Shown here: one piece after another, positions 1 to 9,156 of the stretch | How positions within the stretch are numbered: the first letter of the stretch is position 1 | Layout of the letters: every line of letters starts with the position of its first letter | Assembly: GCA_000701625.1 (NCBI GenBank) | Contig: JNJK01000006.1 | Location: forward strand, 62,001 to 126,000 | Direction of reading: 5' to 3' | DNA from: Lachnospiraceae bacterium MC2017 | Lineage (GTDB): Bacteria > Bacillota > Clostridia > Lachnospirales > Lachnospiraceae | DNA length: 64,000 bases | Notes under the pieces: generated by a model | What the model saw: only the letters and a program-made list of their open reading frames with translations | Told to the model about the DNA's origin: nothing | Databases searched by the model: none | Made by a program: the position numbers and the translations under genes

Positions 1-428
1 GGGAAGAGGTGATGAGGGCACTTTCTGCAGCACAGTGTGATGACATTATTGAGAAACTTCCAGAGGGCGTCGATACAGTGATCGGCACAAAGGGGACATA
101 TCTTTCAGGTGGAGAACAGCAGAGAGTCGCACTTGCCAGGGCAATACTTAAAAATGCACCAATTGTCGTGCTTGATGAAGCAACGGCATTTGCTGATCCA
201 GAGAATGAAACTCTGATACAGAAGGCGTTTGCAGCTCTCACAAAGGGGCATACGGTCATTATGATCGCTCATAGATTGTCCACGGTTGTAAATTCTGATA
301 AGATCATTGTTCTTGACGAAGGCAGGATCGTAGAGGAAGGAAATCATGCGGAACTTCTGAAAAATAACGGAATGTATGCCCATATGTGGGGTGAATATAA
401 TAAAGCTGCTGAATGGCGTATTGCATAA
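1..428 (+). CDS. ABC exporter subunit, ATP-binding domain (5' truncated by window)
   Basis: This is the C-terminal part of an ABC transporter nucleotide-binding domain; the reading frame is open to the window edge, so the start, membrane domain and Walker A lie outside. Visible are the signature LSGGEQQRVALARA, the Walker B with catalytic Glu (VVLDEAT), a D-loop reading ATAFADPENE, and the switch His in IMIAHRLST. The D-loop wording ADPENE is familiar from the IrtAB/YbtPQ-like type IV exporters, which work as heterodimers. It is followed after 14 bases by a full-length homologue, so the two probably form one heterodimeric pump at the cytoplasmic membrane. The substrate is unknown. Confidence 0.9.
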   Translation, partial: EEVMRALSAAQCDDIIEKLPEGVDTVIGTKGTYLSGGEQQRVALARAILKNAPIVVLDEATAFADPENETLIQKAFAALTKGHTVIMIAHRLSTVVNSDKIIVLDEGRIVEEGNHAELLKNNGMYAHMWGEYNKAAEWRIA

Positions 429-442
429 GGGGGTGAGGATAA

Positions 443-2185
443 ATGTTTGGAAAAGAGTTTAGAAGAAAATATGCTGTTACGGATCAGGGCGTTAAAAATC
501 TTGTACAGGGAACTATCTGGACAGTCATAGTTAATCTTATTGCAATGGCTTCGATCGGAATATTATACGGAATGATGACTGATTATGTAGGTATATTATC
601 AGGTGGTACGGCTCTTCCGTCTGCGATGCTTTTTGGAGCATGTGTAGTAGTGTTTGTGTTGCTTTCATTTTTGACACATTTCAAACAGTACAAGGCAACC
701 TACGGTCTTGTATATGGAGAAGTAAGGGATACACGTATAAGTCTTGCAGAGAGAATTCGAAAACTTCCACTGGGTTACTTTGGGAAGCGTGATCTGGCAG
801 ATCTTACTGAAACTATTATGGGTGATGTGAACAGACTGGAGCATGTATGGTCACATTGCATCAGTTACCTCTATGGTTCATATATTTCCACAGTAATAGT
901 TGCTATCGCTGTATTTATCATGGACTGGCGACTTGCGATCGCGAGTCTCTGGGGAGTTCCGGTGGCCTTTCTCCTTCTTTTCGGAAGTCGTGAATTTTCT
1001 AAGAGAAAATCTGAAAAGACAAAGGAAGCCGCTATAAGCGTGTCAGATGGAATACAGGAAACTATTGATAACATGAGGGAAATCCGCGCTATCAATCAGG
1101 AGGAAAAATTTCTTGATGATTTAAATATGAAAATTGATCGTCATGAAAAGATAACTGTTTCAGGTGAATTTTCAACAGGTATATTTGTAAATGCCGCAAG
1201 CGTGATAATGAGGCTTGGCGTAGCAACGACGATTCTTGTAGGTACGAAACTGATCACTTCCGGACAGATTGATTTCATGAGACTGTTTGTTTTTTTACTC
1301 GCTATTACAAGGATCTATTCGCCGTTCGATCAGGCTCTGGCGCTTATAGCAGAAATGTTTATGTCTCAGATTTCTGCGAGCCGTCTTATGGAGATATATG
1401 AAGCAAAGACAGCAGAAGGCTCTGAGAATGTAGCTATGAATGGCCATGATATAGAATTTGAAAATGTGGGCTTTGCATATGATGGAGATGAGGTGCTGCG
1501 TGGGGTTAATTTTACTGCGAAAGAAGGTGAGGTAACAGCTCTTGTAGGACCGTCCGGATCGGGGAAGAGTACCTGCTCAAGACTTGCGGCAAGATTGTGG
1601 GATGTATCTGAGGGTTCGATAAAGGTTGGTGGAGTTGATATTAATACAGTAGATCCGGAAGTACTTTTAAGCGATTATTCCATGGTGTTTCAAAATGTAG
1701 TGCTTTTTGATGATACTGTGATGGAAAATATCAGACTAGGCAGACGTGACGCAACGGATGAAGAAGTAATGGCAGCAGCGAGGGCAGCAAATTGTGATGA
1801 ATTTGTCCGGAAACTTCAGAATGGTTACGATACGGAGATAGGTGAAAATGGTGCAAAACTATCGGGAGGAGAACGCCAACGTATTTCTATCGCACGTGCG
1901 CTTTTGAAAAATGCTCCAATAGTACTTTTAGATGAGGCAACGGCATCGCTTGATGTAGAAAATGAAACAAAGGTACAGGGTGCCTTATCAAAGCTTTTAG
2001 CCGGAAAGACAGTATTAGTAATAGCTCATCGTATGCGTACGGTAGAGGCAGCGGATAAGATTGTTGTCCTGAAAGACGGTAAGGTCGCTGAAGAAGGCAG
2101 TCCCAAGGAACTTTTTGAAAAGCCTGACGGTATTTTCCGCCGTATGAGTATGCTCCAGCGTGCAAGTGCAGGATGGAGTTTGTAA
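443..2185 (+). CDS. ABC exporter, fused membrane and ATPase domains
   Basis: The protein has 580 residues, the standard length for a fused half-transporter: about six membrane segments in residues 20-310 and an ATPase domain in the last 240. Walker A (GPSGSGKST), Q-loop, signature LSGGERQRISIARA, Walker B (IVLLDEAT) and the switch His (VIAHRM) are all intact. The start ATG follows a GGGGGTGAGG ribosome binding site placed right after the upstream ABC gene, so the two are co-transcribed and likely act as a heterodimer. Similarity to peptide, drug or siderophore exporters does not settle the substrate. Confidence 0.92.
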   Translation: MFGKEFRRKYAVTDQGVKNLVQGTIWTVIVNLIAMASIGILYGMMTDYVGILSGGTALPSAMLFGACVVVFVLLSFLTHFKQYKATYGLVYGEVRDTRISLAERIRKLPLGYFGKRDLADLTETIMGDVNRLEHVWSHCISYLYGSYISTVIVAIAVFIMDWRLAIASLWGVPVAFLLLFGSREFSKRKSEKTKEAAISVSDGIQETIDNMREIRAINQEEKFLDDLNMKIDRHEKITVSGEFSTGIFVNAASVIMRLGVATTILVGTKLITSGQIDFMRLFVFLLAITRIYSPFDQALALIAEMFMSQISASRLMEIYEAKTAEGSENVAMNGHDIEFENVGFAYDGDEVLRGVNFTAKEGEVTALVGPSGSGKSTCSRLAARLWDVSEGSIKVGGVDINTVDPEVLLSDYSMVFQNVVLFDDTVMENIRLGRRDATDEEVMAAARAANCDEFVRKLQNGYDTEIGENGAKLSGGERQRISIARALLKNAPIVLLDEATASLDVENETKVQGALSKLLAGKTVLVIAHRMRTVEAADKIVVLKDGKVAEEGSPKELFEKPDGIFRRMSMLQRASAGWSL

Positions 2186-2196
2186 AAAACATATTC

Positions 2197-2225
2197 TTGA
2201 CATAATCTGAATGAGTCATTATAAT
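2197..2225 (+). promoter_or_regulatory. Consensus sigma-A promoter of the trp operon
   Basis: TTGACA at 2197-2202 and TATAAT at 2220-2225 are separated by 17 bases. Both hexamers match consensus exactly, giving a start near 2232 and a leader of about 100 bases before trpC. Confidence 0.9.
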
Positions 2226-2281
2226 TCACTTTAATGATATAAAGCGTTAAATCATTGAAGGAAATGAGCAGATTATTCTGT

Positions 2282-2315
2282 CCCGGGCAGCGTAAAAACT
2301 GCTCGGGATTTTTTC
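2282..2315 (+). terminator. Leader terminator (possible attenuator) before trpC
   Basis: CCCGGGCAG (2282-2290) pairs with CTGCTCGGG (2299-2307), nine pairs with one G-T, followed by a run of six T. It lies between the promoter and the trpC ribosome binding site (AAAGGAG, 2321-2327), so it must be read through for trp expression. An upstream AATGAT/ATCATT hairpin is the only other structure seen. No Trp-codon leader peptide and no T-box motif was found in this short leader. Confidence 0.75.
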
Positions 2316-2332
2316 TAATAAAAGGAGCCGAC

Positions 2333-3118
2333 ATGATTCTTGATGACCTTGTGGCATCGACAAAAAAGAGGGTAGAACTCTCAAAAAGAAAAATATCACC
2401 GGAAGAAATGATGGATATGGCGAAAAAATGTACACATAGACTTCCGGCATTTGCTTTTGAAGAGTCACTTAAAACAGATGAGGAGATGCATTTTATCTGT
2501 GAAGTAAAAAAAGCTTCCCCTTCAAAAGGTCTCATCGCACCGGATTTTCCCTATATCGAAATAGCAAAAGACTATGAGGAAGCGGGAGCGTCATGTATAT
2601 CGATTCTTACCGAACCTGAATATTTTATGGGAGATATCGAGTACTTAAAAGAGATACGTGAAACGGTGAATATTCCTCTTTTACGTAAAGATTTCACCAC
2701 TGATCCATATATGATATACGAAGCAAAGGTAAGTGGTGCAGATGCGATTCTTCTTATCGCAGCGATTCTCACAGATGAGGAACTGAAGGAATACAGGGAG
2801 ATTGCAGACGAACTTGGACTTTCGTGCATATTTGAAGCGCATGATTCTGATGAAGTGAAGCGCTGTGTGAAAGCCGGAGCGCGGATACTTGGTGTAAATA
2901 ACAGAGACTTAAGAGATTTCACAGTAGATATTCATAACTGTTTAAGATATATGGATGATGTTCCGGATGACGTTTTATTTGTGGCAGAAAGTGGAATTCA
3001 TTCGCACGATGATATAGCAGAACTTGCAAAGTATCATGTGGATGCAGTGCTTGTGGGAGAGAGTTTGATGAGAGCATCAGACAGACAGGGAGCGTTGAAG
3101 AAGCTTAAGGGATGCTGA
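2333..3118 (+). CDS. trpC: Indole-3-glycerol phosphate synthase
   Basis: This TIM-barrel enzyme closes the indole ring from carboxyphenylaminodeoxyribulose phosphate in tryptophan synthesis. Motifs include the CEVKKASPSKG substrate loop and LGVNNRDLRDF near the C-terminus. The start is set at 2333, giving 261 residues: it follows AAAGGAG by six bases and lies after the leader terminator. An open frame extends upstream to 2255, but that stretch would run through the terminator hairpin. It is the first gene of trpC-trpF-trpB-trpA. The early genes trpE, trpG and trpD are absent from this window and must be elsewhere if the pathway is complete. Confidence 0.95.
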   Translation: MILDDLVASTKKRVELSKRKISPEEMMDMAKKCTHRLPAFAFEESLKTDEEMHFICEVKKASPSKGLIAPDFPYIEIAKDYEEAGASCISILTEPEYFMGDIEYLKEIRETVNIPLLRKDFTTDPYMIYEAKVSGADAILLIAAILTDEELKEYREIADELGLSCIFEAHDSDEVKRCVKAGARILGVNNRDLRDFTVDIHNCLRYMDDVPDDVLFVAESGIHSHDDIAELAKYHVDAVLVGESLMRASDRQGALKKLKGC

Positions 3119-3154
3119 TCTAGTATAAACGGTTCAAGAAGAGAAGGGAAAGAC

Positions 3155-3835
3155 ATGACATCAGGAGCGGAAAACAAAACAGGCGCGGGACCCGGAAAAC
3201 GATGGCGGACCAGGATCAAGATATGCGGACTGATGAGCAGGGCTGATGCAGAGCTTATGAACGAAGCGGAGCCAGATTACTGTGGAGCTGTATTTGCAAA
3301 AACCAGACATTTTTTGTCAGATCTTGATGCGCTTCATATCAGAGATTCGCTTAAGGATTCAATCCCTTTAGTGGGGGTATTTGTAAATGAACCTGTTCAT
3401 CATGTGATCGAGCTCGTGAATAATGACATTATTCAGATGATACAGCTCCATGGTGATGAAGATGATCTGTATTTAGAACAGATTCGTTTACAGACGGATG
3501 TACCGGTAATACGTGGTATAAGGACAAAGAGTAAGGAAGATCTCATACGAGCGGACAGACAGGATATCGATTTTCTTCTTTCTGACACTTATGTAAAAGG
3601 GGTGATGGGAGGATCCGGTGTTGCCATGGATGTATCTCTCATTCCGGATAAACTGGATCATCCGCTATTTATAGCGGGTGGATTAAATGCAGAAAATCTG
3701 GAAGAACGGGTGAGAAAGTTTGAGCCGTATGCAGTGGATCTCAGTTCTTCAATAGAGGATGGAGATCATAAAAGCCGTGAAAAGACTTGGGAAGTGGTGA
3801 ATATCATCAATCGGTTAAACAGCGAAAATAGCTGA
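3155..3835 (+). CDS. trpF: Phosphoribosylanthranilate isomerase
   Basis: TrpF catalyses the Amadori rearrangement of phosphoribosylanthranilate, the step before TrpC. The family signature is KICGL near residue 25, with the catalytic Cys, and an LSSSIEDG phosphate-binding loop stands in for the usual VSSGVE near the C-terminus. The length of 226 residues is about 20 more than usual because of a polar N-terminal extension before the first beta strand. It lies 36 bases after trpC and 49 before trpB in the same operon. Confidence 0.94.
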   Translation: MTSGAENKTGAGPGKRWRTRIKICGLMSRADAELMNEAEPDYCGAVFAKTRHFLSDLDALHIRDSLKDSIPLVGVFVNEPVHHVIELVNNDIIQMIQLHGDEDDLYLEQIRLQTDVPVIRGIRTKSKEDLIRADRQDIDFLLSDTYVKGVMGGSGVAMDVSLIPDKLDHPLFIAGGLNAENLEERVRKFEPYAVDLSSSIEDGDHKSREKTWEVVNIINRLNSENS

Positions 3836-3884
3836 ATTGATATTAGCATGGATATAGAACTTTGATCAGAGAAAGGAAATAGGA

Positions 3885-5072
3885 ATGGGAACGAAGGGAA
3901 GATTTGGCCCCTATGGTGGTCAGTATATACCGGAAACACTTATGAATGCTGTAAATGAACTGGAAGCAGCATATGAACACTATAAGAATGATCCGGAATT
4001 TGTAAAGGAATTAAATGATCTTTATCGTGATTATGCAGGACGTCCGTCACTGCTTACTTATGCAAAGAAAATGACGGAAGATCTGGGCGGAGCAAAGATC
4101 TATCTTAAAAGAGAGGATCTTAATCATACAGGTGCTCACAAGATAAATAACTGCCTGGGACAGTGTCTTCTTGCAAAAAAAATGGGAAAGAAGCGCATTA
4201 TTGCTGAAACAGGTGCAGGTCAGCATGGCGTTGCTACAGCTACGATCGCAGCGCTTCTCGGCATGGAGTGCGAGATATTCATGGGCGAGGTAGACACAGA
4301 ACGTCAGGCTCTTAATGTCTACAGAATGGAACTCCTCGGTGCAAAAGTAAATGCAGTAAAGACAGGAACCCGTACTCTTAAAGACGCGGTTAATGCTGCG
4401 CTTCGTGAGTGGACGGCACGTATTGATGATACACACTATTGTATAGGTTCTGTTATGGGACCGCATCCTTTTCCGATAATTGTCAGAGATTTTCAGAAGA
4501 TCATCGGTGAAGAGATAAAAGAACAAATCTTGAAAGCAGAAGGAAGACTTCCGGATGCAGTACTTGCATGTGTTGGCGGCGGTTCAAATGCTATGGGTAC
4601 TTTCTATGATTTTATCCCGGATACAGAAGTCCGTCTGATCGGATGTGAGGCAGCTGGAGAGGGTGCAGATACTCCAAGAACTGCGGCAACGGTCGCAACC
4701 GGAAAGCCGGGAATCTTTCACGGAATGAAGTCTCTTTTCTGTCAGGATGAATATGGTCAGATCGCTCCGGTTTATTCCATTTCTGCAGGTCTTGATTATC
4801 CCGGTATTGGACCTGAGCATGCAGAACTGTTCCGTACAGGGCGTGCAGAATACGTATCTATCACAGATGATGAAGCAGTGGATGCGTTTGAGTATCTTTC
4901 AAGAACAGAAGGTATAATCCCTGCAATCGAAAGTTCTCATGCCATTGCCCATGCTATAAAGCTCGCTCCGACAATGAATAAGGATCAGATTATGGTAGTT
5001 ACTGTTTCAGGGCGAGGAGACAAGGATGTAGCAGCTATAGCACGTTACAGAGGGAGGGATATCCATGATTGA
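3885..5072 (+). CDS. trpB: Tryptophan synthase beta subunit
   Basis: This PLP enzyme joins indole and serine to make tryptophan. The Schiff-base lysine sits in HTGAHKINN (Lys86), and the glycine-rich phosphate-binding loop GGGSNAMG is present near residue 230. The 395-residue length and the GQHGVA motif are typical of TrpB1, the form that partners with TrpA. Its stop codon overlaps the start of trpA by eight bases, which suggests translational coupling of the two subunits. Confidence 0.97.
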   Translation: MGTKGRFGPYGGQYIPETLMNAVNELEAAYEHYKNDPEFVKELNDLYRDYAGRPSLLTYAKKMTEDLGGAKIYLKREDLNHTGAHKINNCLGQCLLAKKMGKKRIIAETGAGQHGVATATIAALLGMECEIFMGEVDTERQALNVYRMELLGAKVNAVKTGTRTLKDAVNAALREWTARIDDTHYCIGSVMGPHPFPIIVRDFQKIIGEEIKEQILKAEGRLPDAVLACVGGGSNAMGTFYDFIPDTEVRLIGCEAAGEGADTPRTAATVATGKPGIFHGMKSLFCQDEYGQIAPVYSISAGLDYPGIGPEHAELFRTGRAEYVSITDDEAVDAFEYLSRTEGIIPAIESSHAIAHAIKLAPTMNKDQIMVVTVSGRGDKDVAAIARYRGRDIHD

Positions 5073-5841
5073 GATAGGTGAAGCATTTAAGAACCATAAA
5101 GCATTTATCCCGTTCATAACCGGAGGGGATCCGGATCTTGATACTACAAAAAAGCTGCTGCTTGCGATACAGGAAGCAGGAGCTGATCTGGTGGAGATCG
5201 GAATTCCCTTTTCTGATCCAATGGCAGAGGGACCGGTAATACAGGATGCGGATGAGAGAGCACTATCAACGGGATGTACTACAGATCTCCTAATGGATGC
5301 AATAGCTGAGGTTGCTCCGTCAATGCACATCCCTATGGTGTTCATGACGTATATGAATCCTGTTTTTACATATGGAAAAGAAAAGTTTATGAAGAGATGC
5401 AGCGAGATCGGTATTGCAGGCGTGATCGTTCCGGATGTTCCTTTTGAAGAAAGAGATGAACTTTCAGAAGCGTGCAAAAAGTATGGTATTGCCCAGATAC
5501 AGATGGTAGCACCAACATCAGAGGAGCGTATACAGACTATTGCAAAGGAATCGGAGGGATTCCTTTACTGTGTATCTTCTCTTGGCGTGACTGGTGTCAG
5601 AAATGAGTTCACTTCTGATGTTGGAAGTATGGTGGGAAAGGCTCATGAAGCATCAGATATCCCATGCTGTATCGGATTTGGAATATCAAATCCTTCGCAG
5701 GCCGCAAAAATGGCATCAGTTTCAGATGGTGTCATAAGTGGAAGTGCCATCGTCCGCATAGTTGGTGAGCATGGAAGGGACTGTGTAGAGCCGGTACGTG
5801 AATTTGTAAAGTCTATGGCAGACGCTGTTCATTCGGCATAA
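5065..5841 (+). CDS. trpA: Tryptophan synthase alpha subunit
   Basis: TrpA cleaves indole-3-glycerol phosphate and channels indole to TrpB. The TIM barrel carries the catalytic Glu in [10 protein letters not shown] and the Asp in [10 protein letters not shown]; the phosphate loop GFGISNP is near residue 210. The length of 258 is normal. The ATG lies inside the 3' end of trpB, and an intrinsic terminator follows at 5853, so this is the last gene of the operon. Confidence 0.96.
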   Translation: MIEIGEAFKNHKAFIPFITGGDPDLDTTKKLLLAIQEAGADLVEIGIPFSDPMAEGPVIQDADERALSTGCTTDLLMDAIAEVAPSMHIPMVFMTYMNPVFTYGKEKFMKRCSEIGIAGVIVPDVPFEERDELSEACKKYGIAQIQMVAPTSEERIQTIAKESEGFLYCVSSLGVTGVRNEFTSDVGSMVGKAHEASDIPCCIGFGISNPSQAAKMASVSDGVISGSAIVRIVGEHGRDCVEPVREFVKSMADAVHSA

Positions 5842-5852
5842 TTATAGATGAT

Positions 5853-5892
5853 CGGAGATATCGTTGATTTATACGGATATCTCCGTTTTTTG
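5853..5892 (+). terminator. Terminator of the trp operon
   Basis: CGGAGATATC (5853-5862) and GATATCTCCG (5876-5885) form a perfect ten-pair stem followed by TTTTTTG and more T. The frame of the next gene is open across this hairpin, which argues against a start upstream of it. Confidence 0.92.
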
Positions 5893-5928
5893 TTGTTTTT
5901 ACATACTTTTGTAGATATAATCATTTTC

Positions 5929-6300
5929 ATGAGTATTGAATCGATCGTTAAAAAAATATTTAAAAAAGAAAAGTGGGAAATGCCCGGTATGCAGAATCGC
6001 TTTTTCTGCACGGAAGATTGTGATGGATGCGGGCTTTGCGAGGAAAGCTGTCCTACAGGCCACATAAAGATGATAGATGGCAGACCGGTTTGGCCTAAGC
6101 CTTGTTTACTTTGTGCTGCGTGTGCGGATGTTTGCCCGAATCATGCCATAGCTTATGGTACAAATAAGCAGATAGAAGAATATAAAAAGGCTGTTCGGCA
6201 GAAAAATACAGAGGTCAATCCTTCACATTATGGCGTCGTTACGGAAGGAAACAGCGGAAAAAGCGCAGGAAAACGTGAGAATGGAGAAAGTGAAGCTTGA
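5929..6300 (+). CDS. Small 2[4Fe-4S] ferredoxin-like protein
   Basis: The protein has about 123 residues with two classical cluster motifs: CDGCGLCEESCP and CLLCAACADVCP. It resembles the ferredoxin half of EFR1-type flavodoxin/ferredoxin proteins, but there is no flavodoxin domain here. The start at 5929 is a compromise: no good ribosome binding site is visible, and a TATAAT at 5916-5921 lies just upstream, so a start further in is possible. The stop overlaps the TTG start of the next gene by four bases. The electron-transfer partner is unknown. Confidence 0.8.
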   Translation: MSIESIVKKIFKKEKWEMPGMQNRFFCTEDCDGCGLCEESCPTGHIKMIDGRPVWPKPCLLCAACADVCPNHAIAYGTNKQIEEYKKAVRQKNTEVNPSHYGVVTEGNSGKSAGKRENGESEA

Positions 6301-6947
6301 AGTCATATCGTACACTAAGGAATGATGCTTTTTATACCGGAACAATTATTGAAAAGAAATCACGTTTTATAGGTGAACTTTCTTTTGCAGGGACTCCGGA
6401 GGATGCATCTGCCGTTTTGGCTGCTGCCAGAAAGAAATATTATGATGCAAAGCATCACTGCAGTGCATCGATCATATTGGGAGAAGACGGAGCACCGGAC
6501 AGAGAGCATTCATCTGATGACGGAGAGCCTTCGGGAACAGCAGGCAGGCCTATTCTGGATGTTTTACGTGGAAGTGGGCTAAAAAATGTTGTGCTTGTTG
6601 TGACAAGATATTTTGGCGGTACGCTTCTTGGTACCGGCGGATTGGTCAGGGCTTATACGGATGCTGCCAAAGCTGCGCTTGAGCAGGCGGAGATTTTAAG
6701 GATGCGTCCGATGACAAGGTTTGAAGTGACTTTTGCATATCCATCAGAAGGAACATTTAGAAGGTTTTTGTCGGACAGAGGTATTGTTCCTTTGGAACCT
6801 GTATATACGGATAAAGTATTGTTCAGGGTGGATATCCCTGAGGAGACCACCGATGCATTTCAGGCGGATCTCATAAATCTTCTTTCAGGTGCGGTGGATA
6901 TAAAGAAGGGGGAAAAGGCATTTCTGCCAGGGCCTGACACCGATTGA
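6297..6947 (+). CDS. yigZ: YigZ/IMPACT family protein
   Basis: The protein has 216 residues with the strongly conserved block SSDDGEPSGTAGRPI followed by VTRYFGGTLLGTGGLVRAY, diagnostic of the YigZ family. The family has an N-terminal RNase-PH-like fold and a ferredoxin-like C-terminal domain; it may act in translation-stress responses, but its biochemical role is not settled. The start is TTG at 6297, preceded by GGAG at a good distance and overlapping the upstream stop by four bases, so the two genes are coupled. Confidence 0.92.
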   Translation: MKSYRTLRNDAFYTGTIIEKKSRFIGELSFAGTPEDASAVLAAARKKYYDAKHHCSASIILGEDGAPDREHSSDDGEPSGTAGRPILDVLRGSGLKNVVLVVTRYFGGTLLGTGGLVRAYTDAAKAALEQAEILRMRPMTRFEVTFAYPSEGTFRRFLSDRGIVPLEPVYTDKVLFRVDIPEETTDAFQADLINLLSGAVDIKKGEKAFLPGPDTD

Positions 6948-6992
6948 GTTTATCAGGGGTTGCACTTTCTATTTAATTATGTATAATTAACG

Positions 6993-7020
6993 GGTCTGTT
7001 TTCTAAATCGAAAACAGACC
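6993..7020. other. Perfect hairpin without T-run upstream of recA
   Basis: GGTCTGTTTTC and GAAAACAGACC form an 11-pair stem with a six-base loop. No T-run follows on either strand, so it is a weak terminator at best. The 300-base gap 6948-7247 otherwise holds only the recA promoter and LexA box. Confidence 0.6.
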
Positions 7021-7133
7021 ATTCAGGGGAGATTGTCCCTTATCACCGGCATTCGCCGAAAATTTTCCGATTTTATTTTAATTTAGAACAATTATATATG
7101 TTAAAAAGATCAGATCTTCGAAAATCTTCAAGG

Positions 7134-7162
7134 TTGACAAGAACTCCTGTTTGAGTTACTAT
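7134..7162 (+). promoter_or_regulatory. recA promoter
   Basis: TTGACA (7134-7139) and TACTAT (7157-7162) are 17 bases apart. The LexA box begins seven bases after the -10, covering the start site. Confidence 0.85.
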
Positions 7163-7168
7163 TAATCA

Positions 7169-7182
7169 CGAACGAAGGTTCG
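7169..7182. promoter_or_regulatory. LexA (DinR) SOS box
   Basis: CGAACGAAGGTTCG is a perfect match to the Gram-positive SOS operator CGAAC-N4-GTTCG. Its place immediately after the recA -10 element implies repression by LexA and induction by DNA damage. Confidence 0.93.
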
Positions 7183-7247
7183 GTGGGTGAACGAATTAAA
7201 GCATGAAAATGATACCGCTGAACCAATAAGAAAGGAAAAAGATTAAC

Positions 7248-8315
7248 ATGGATGATAATAAGCAGAAAGCACTTGATGTCGCTCTGTCACAGATCGAGAA
7301 GCAGTTCGGCAAGGGCGCGGTAATGAAACTAGGCGATAAGTCAAACACCATGAATATTGAGACAATCCCTACGGGTTCTCTCTCTCTGGATATTGCTCTT
7401 GGACTTGGTGGTATTCCGCGTGGACGTATAATCGAGATCTATGGACCTGAGTCTTCTGGTAAGACAACAGTTACACTTCACATGGTGGCAGAGGTTCAGA
7501 AACGAGGTGGTGTTGCTGCTTTTATTGATGCGGAGCATGCACTGGATCCGGTTTATGCAAAGAATATTGGTGTAAATATAGATGATCTCTATATTTCTCA
7601 GCCAGATTCAGGTGAGCAGGCGCTTGAGATCACTGAGACAATGGTTCGTTCCGGTGCCGTTGATATTGTAGTTGTAGACTCTGTGGCAGCACTTGTTCCA
7701 AAGGCTGAAATCGATGGTGAGATGGGTGATTCTCATGTGGGTCTTCAGGCTCGTCTAATGTCTCAGGCACTCAGAAAGCTGACTGCGGTCATCAGTAAGT
7801 CAAATTGTATCGTAGTATTCATCAACCAGCTCCGTGAAAAGGTTGGAGTAATGTTTGGTAATCCAGAGACTACCACAGGTGGACGTGCTCTTAAGTTCTA
7901 TTCATCAGTTCGTATGGACGTACGTCGTATCGACAAGATCACACAGGGCGGAGAAGTTATTGGTAACCGTACACGTGTAAAGGTTGTTAAGAATAAGATC
8001 GCGCCGCCGTTTAAGGAAGCTGAGTTTGATATTATGTTCGGAAAGGGCATCTCTACGATCGGTGATATCCTTGATCTGGCAGTTAACCTGAATATTATCA
8101 ATAAGGCCGGAGCCTGGTTCTCTTACAATGGTGATAAGATAGGTCAGGGTCGTGAAAATGCAAAGGGTTATCTTGCAGAGCATAAGGAAATCTGTGACGA
8201 AGTAGAGCACGCTGTAAGAGTTCATTTCGGTCTGGAAGCAGATGATAATGTATCAGCTGAGGCAAAACCTGCGGATTCAAAGAAGGCTGAAGCGAAGGAC
8301 GACGCAAAGAAGTAA
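7248..8315 (+). CDS. recA: Recombinase A
   Basis: RecA forms ATP-dependent filaments on single-stranded DNA, drives homologous recombination and triggers LexA self-cleavage. It has 355 residues with Walker A GPESSGKT at residues 66-73, the [10 protein letters not shown] loop, and the [12 protein letters not shown] segment. The C-terminal tail is rich in Ala, Lys, Asp and Glu, as usual. A strong GAAAGGAAAAAG ribosome binding site precedes the ATG. No intein is present. recX starts two bases after the stop. Confidence 0.98.
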   Translation: MDDNKQKALDVALSQIEKQFGKGAVMKLGDKSNTMNIETIPTGSLSLDIALGLGGIPRGRIIEIYGPESSGKTTVTLHMVAEVQKRGGVAAFIDAEHALDPVYAKNIGVNIDDLYISQPDSGEQALEITETMVRSGAVDIVVVDSVAALVPKAEIDGEMGDSHVGLQARLMSQALRKLTAVISKSNCIVVFINQLREKVGVMFGNPETTTGGRALKFYSSVRMDVRRIDKITQGGEVIGNRTRVKVVKNKIAPPFKEAEFDIMFGKGISTIGDILDLAVNLNIINKAGAWFSYNGDKIGQGRENAKGYLAEHKEICDEVEHAVRVHFGLEADDNVSAEAKPADSKKAEAKDDAKK

Positions 8316-8316
8316 T

Positions 8317-8934
8317 ATGATCATTACTGCTATAGAAACTTGGAGAAAAGGAAAGTATCTGATCTCTCTAAATGATGAACCGGCTTTTGTTCTTTATAGC
8401 GCTGAGGTTAAAAAATACGGTTTAAAAGAGGGAGAGGAACTTGATGATGCAGTGTGGGAAGCGATTCTTGATGAAACGTTGATCAAACGGGCAAAAACAA
8501 GGACACTGCATCTCCTCGACAAAATGGACAGGACTGAAAAGCAGCTCCGGGAAAAGCTTCAGGAAAATATGTATCCTGAAGAAGCAATCGATGCTGCAGT
8601 GGAGGCAGCAAAACGCGGCAATTATCTTAATGATGCCAGATATGCATCCCAGTACGCTTATGAAAAGTCCAGACAAAAAAGTCGAAAGATGATAGAGATG
8701 GAACTTATAAGTAAGGGGATAGACCGTCAGTTGGTCGCAGAAGCGCTGCAGGAGCTCGGCGAGAGTGATATGGGTGTAATAATGAAACTGATAGAAAAGA
8801 AATGTCCGGATCCATCAGAACTTGATTTTCAAAGGGAACAAAAGCTTATACGTTTTCTGCTGGGAAAAGGTTTTTCGATGTCAGACATCAGGAGAGAGAT
8901 ATCTGCATGGAAAGAAAAATCGTTTGACGAATAA
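8317..8934 (+). CDS. recX: RecX regulatory protein
   Basis: RecX proteins bind and modulate RecA filaments. This one has 205 residues, composed of three-helix repeats typical of the family; the R-Y-A-S-Q-Y-A-Y motif (about residue 107) matches the RecX core, and KGFSMSDIRREI is the typical last repeat. The start is placed at 8317, one base after the recA stop, although the frame is open into recA. Co-transcription from the LexA-controlled promoter fits its role. Confidence 0.9.
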   Translation: MIITAIETWRKGKYLISLNDEPAFVLYSAEVKKYGLKEGEELDDAVWEAILDETLIKRAKTRTLHLLDKMDRTEKQLREKLQENMYPEEAIDAAVEAAKRGNYLNDARYASQYAYEKSRQKSRKMIEMELISKGIDRQLVAEALQELGESDMGVIMKLIEKKCPDPSELDFQREQKLIRFLLGKGFSMSDIRREISAWKEKSFDE

Positions 8935-9025
8935 CGTTGAAAATGTGTTTGAAACATATGAACAAATTACCTAAAGATTCTTGATTTTTAGCGCAATTTC
9001 GGTATTTGATGCAGAGCCGTCTTAC

Positions 9026-9054
9026 TTGACATAATGTGTACAATAGAATAAAAT
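9026..9054 (+). promoter_or_regulatory. rny promoter
   Basis: TTGACA (9026-9031) and TAAAAT (9049-9054) are spaced by 17 bases. The leader then runs about 95 bases to the rny ribosome binding site. Confidence 0.8.
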
Positions 9055-9156
9055 ATTTTTGTTGTATTCTGTGATATTTATAGAATCTTTTGTTTTGCCG
9101 ACGAAAGATTTTAACAAAATACAATAAAAATTTAATAAGGAGGTGCTCCTGTACAG

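Noticed and set aside
2197-2332. T-box or Trp-rich leader peptide before trpC
   Set aside because: The leader is too short for a T-box and no frame in it has Trp codons.
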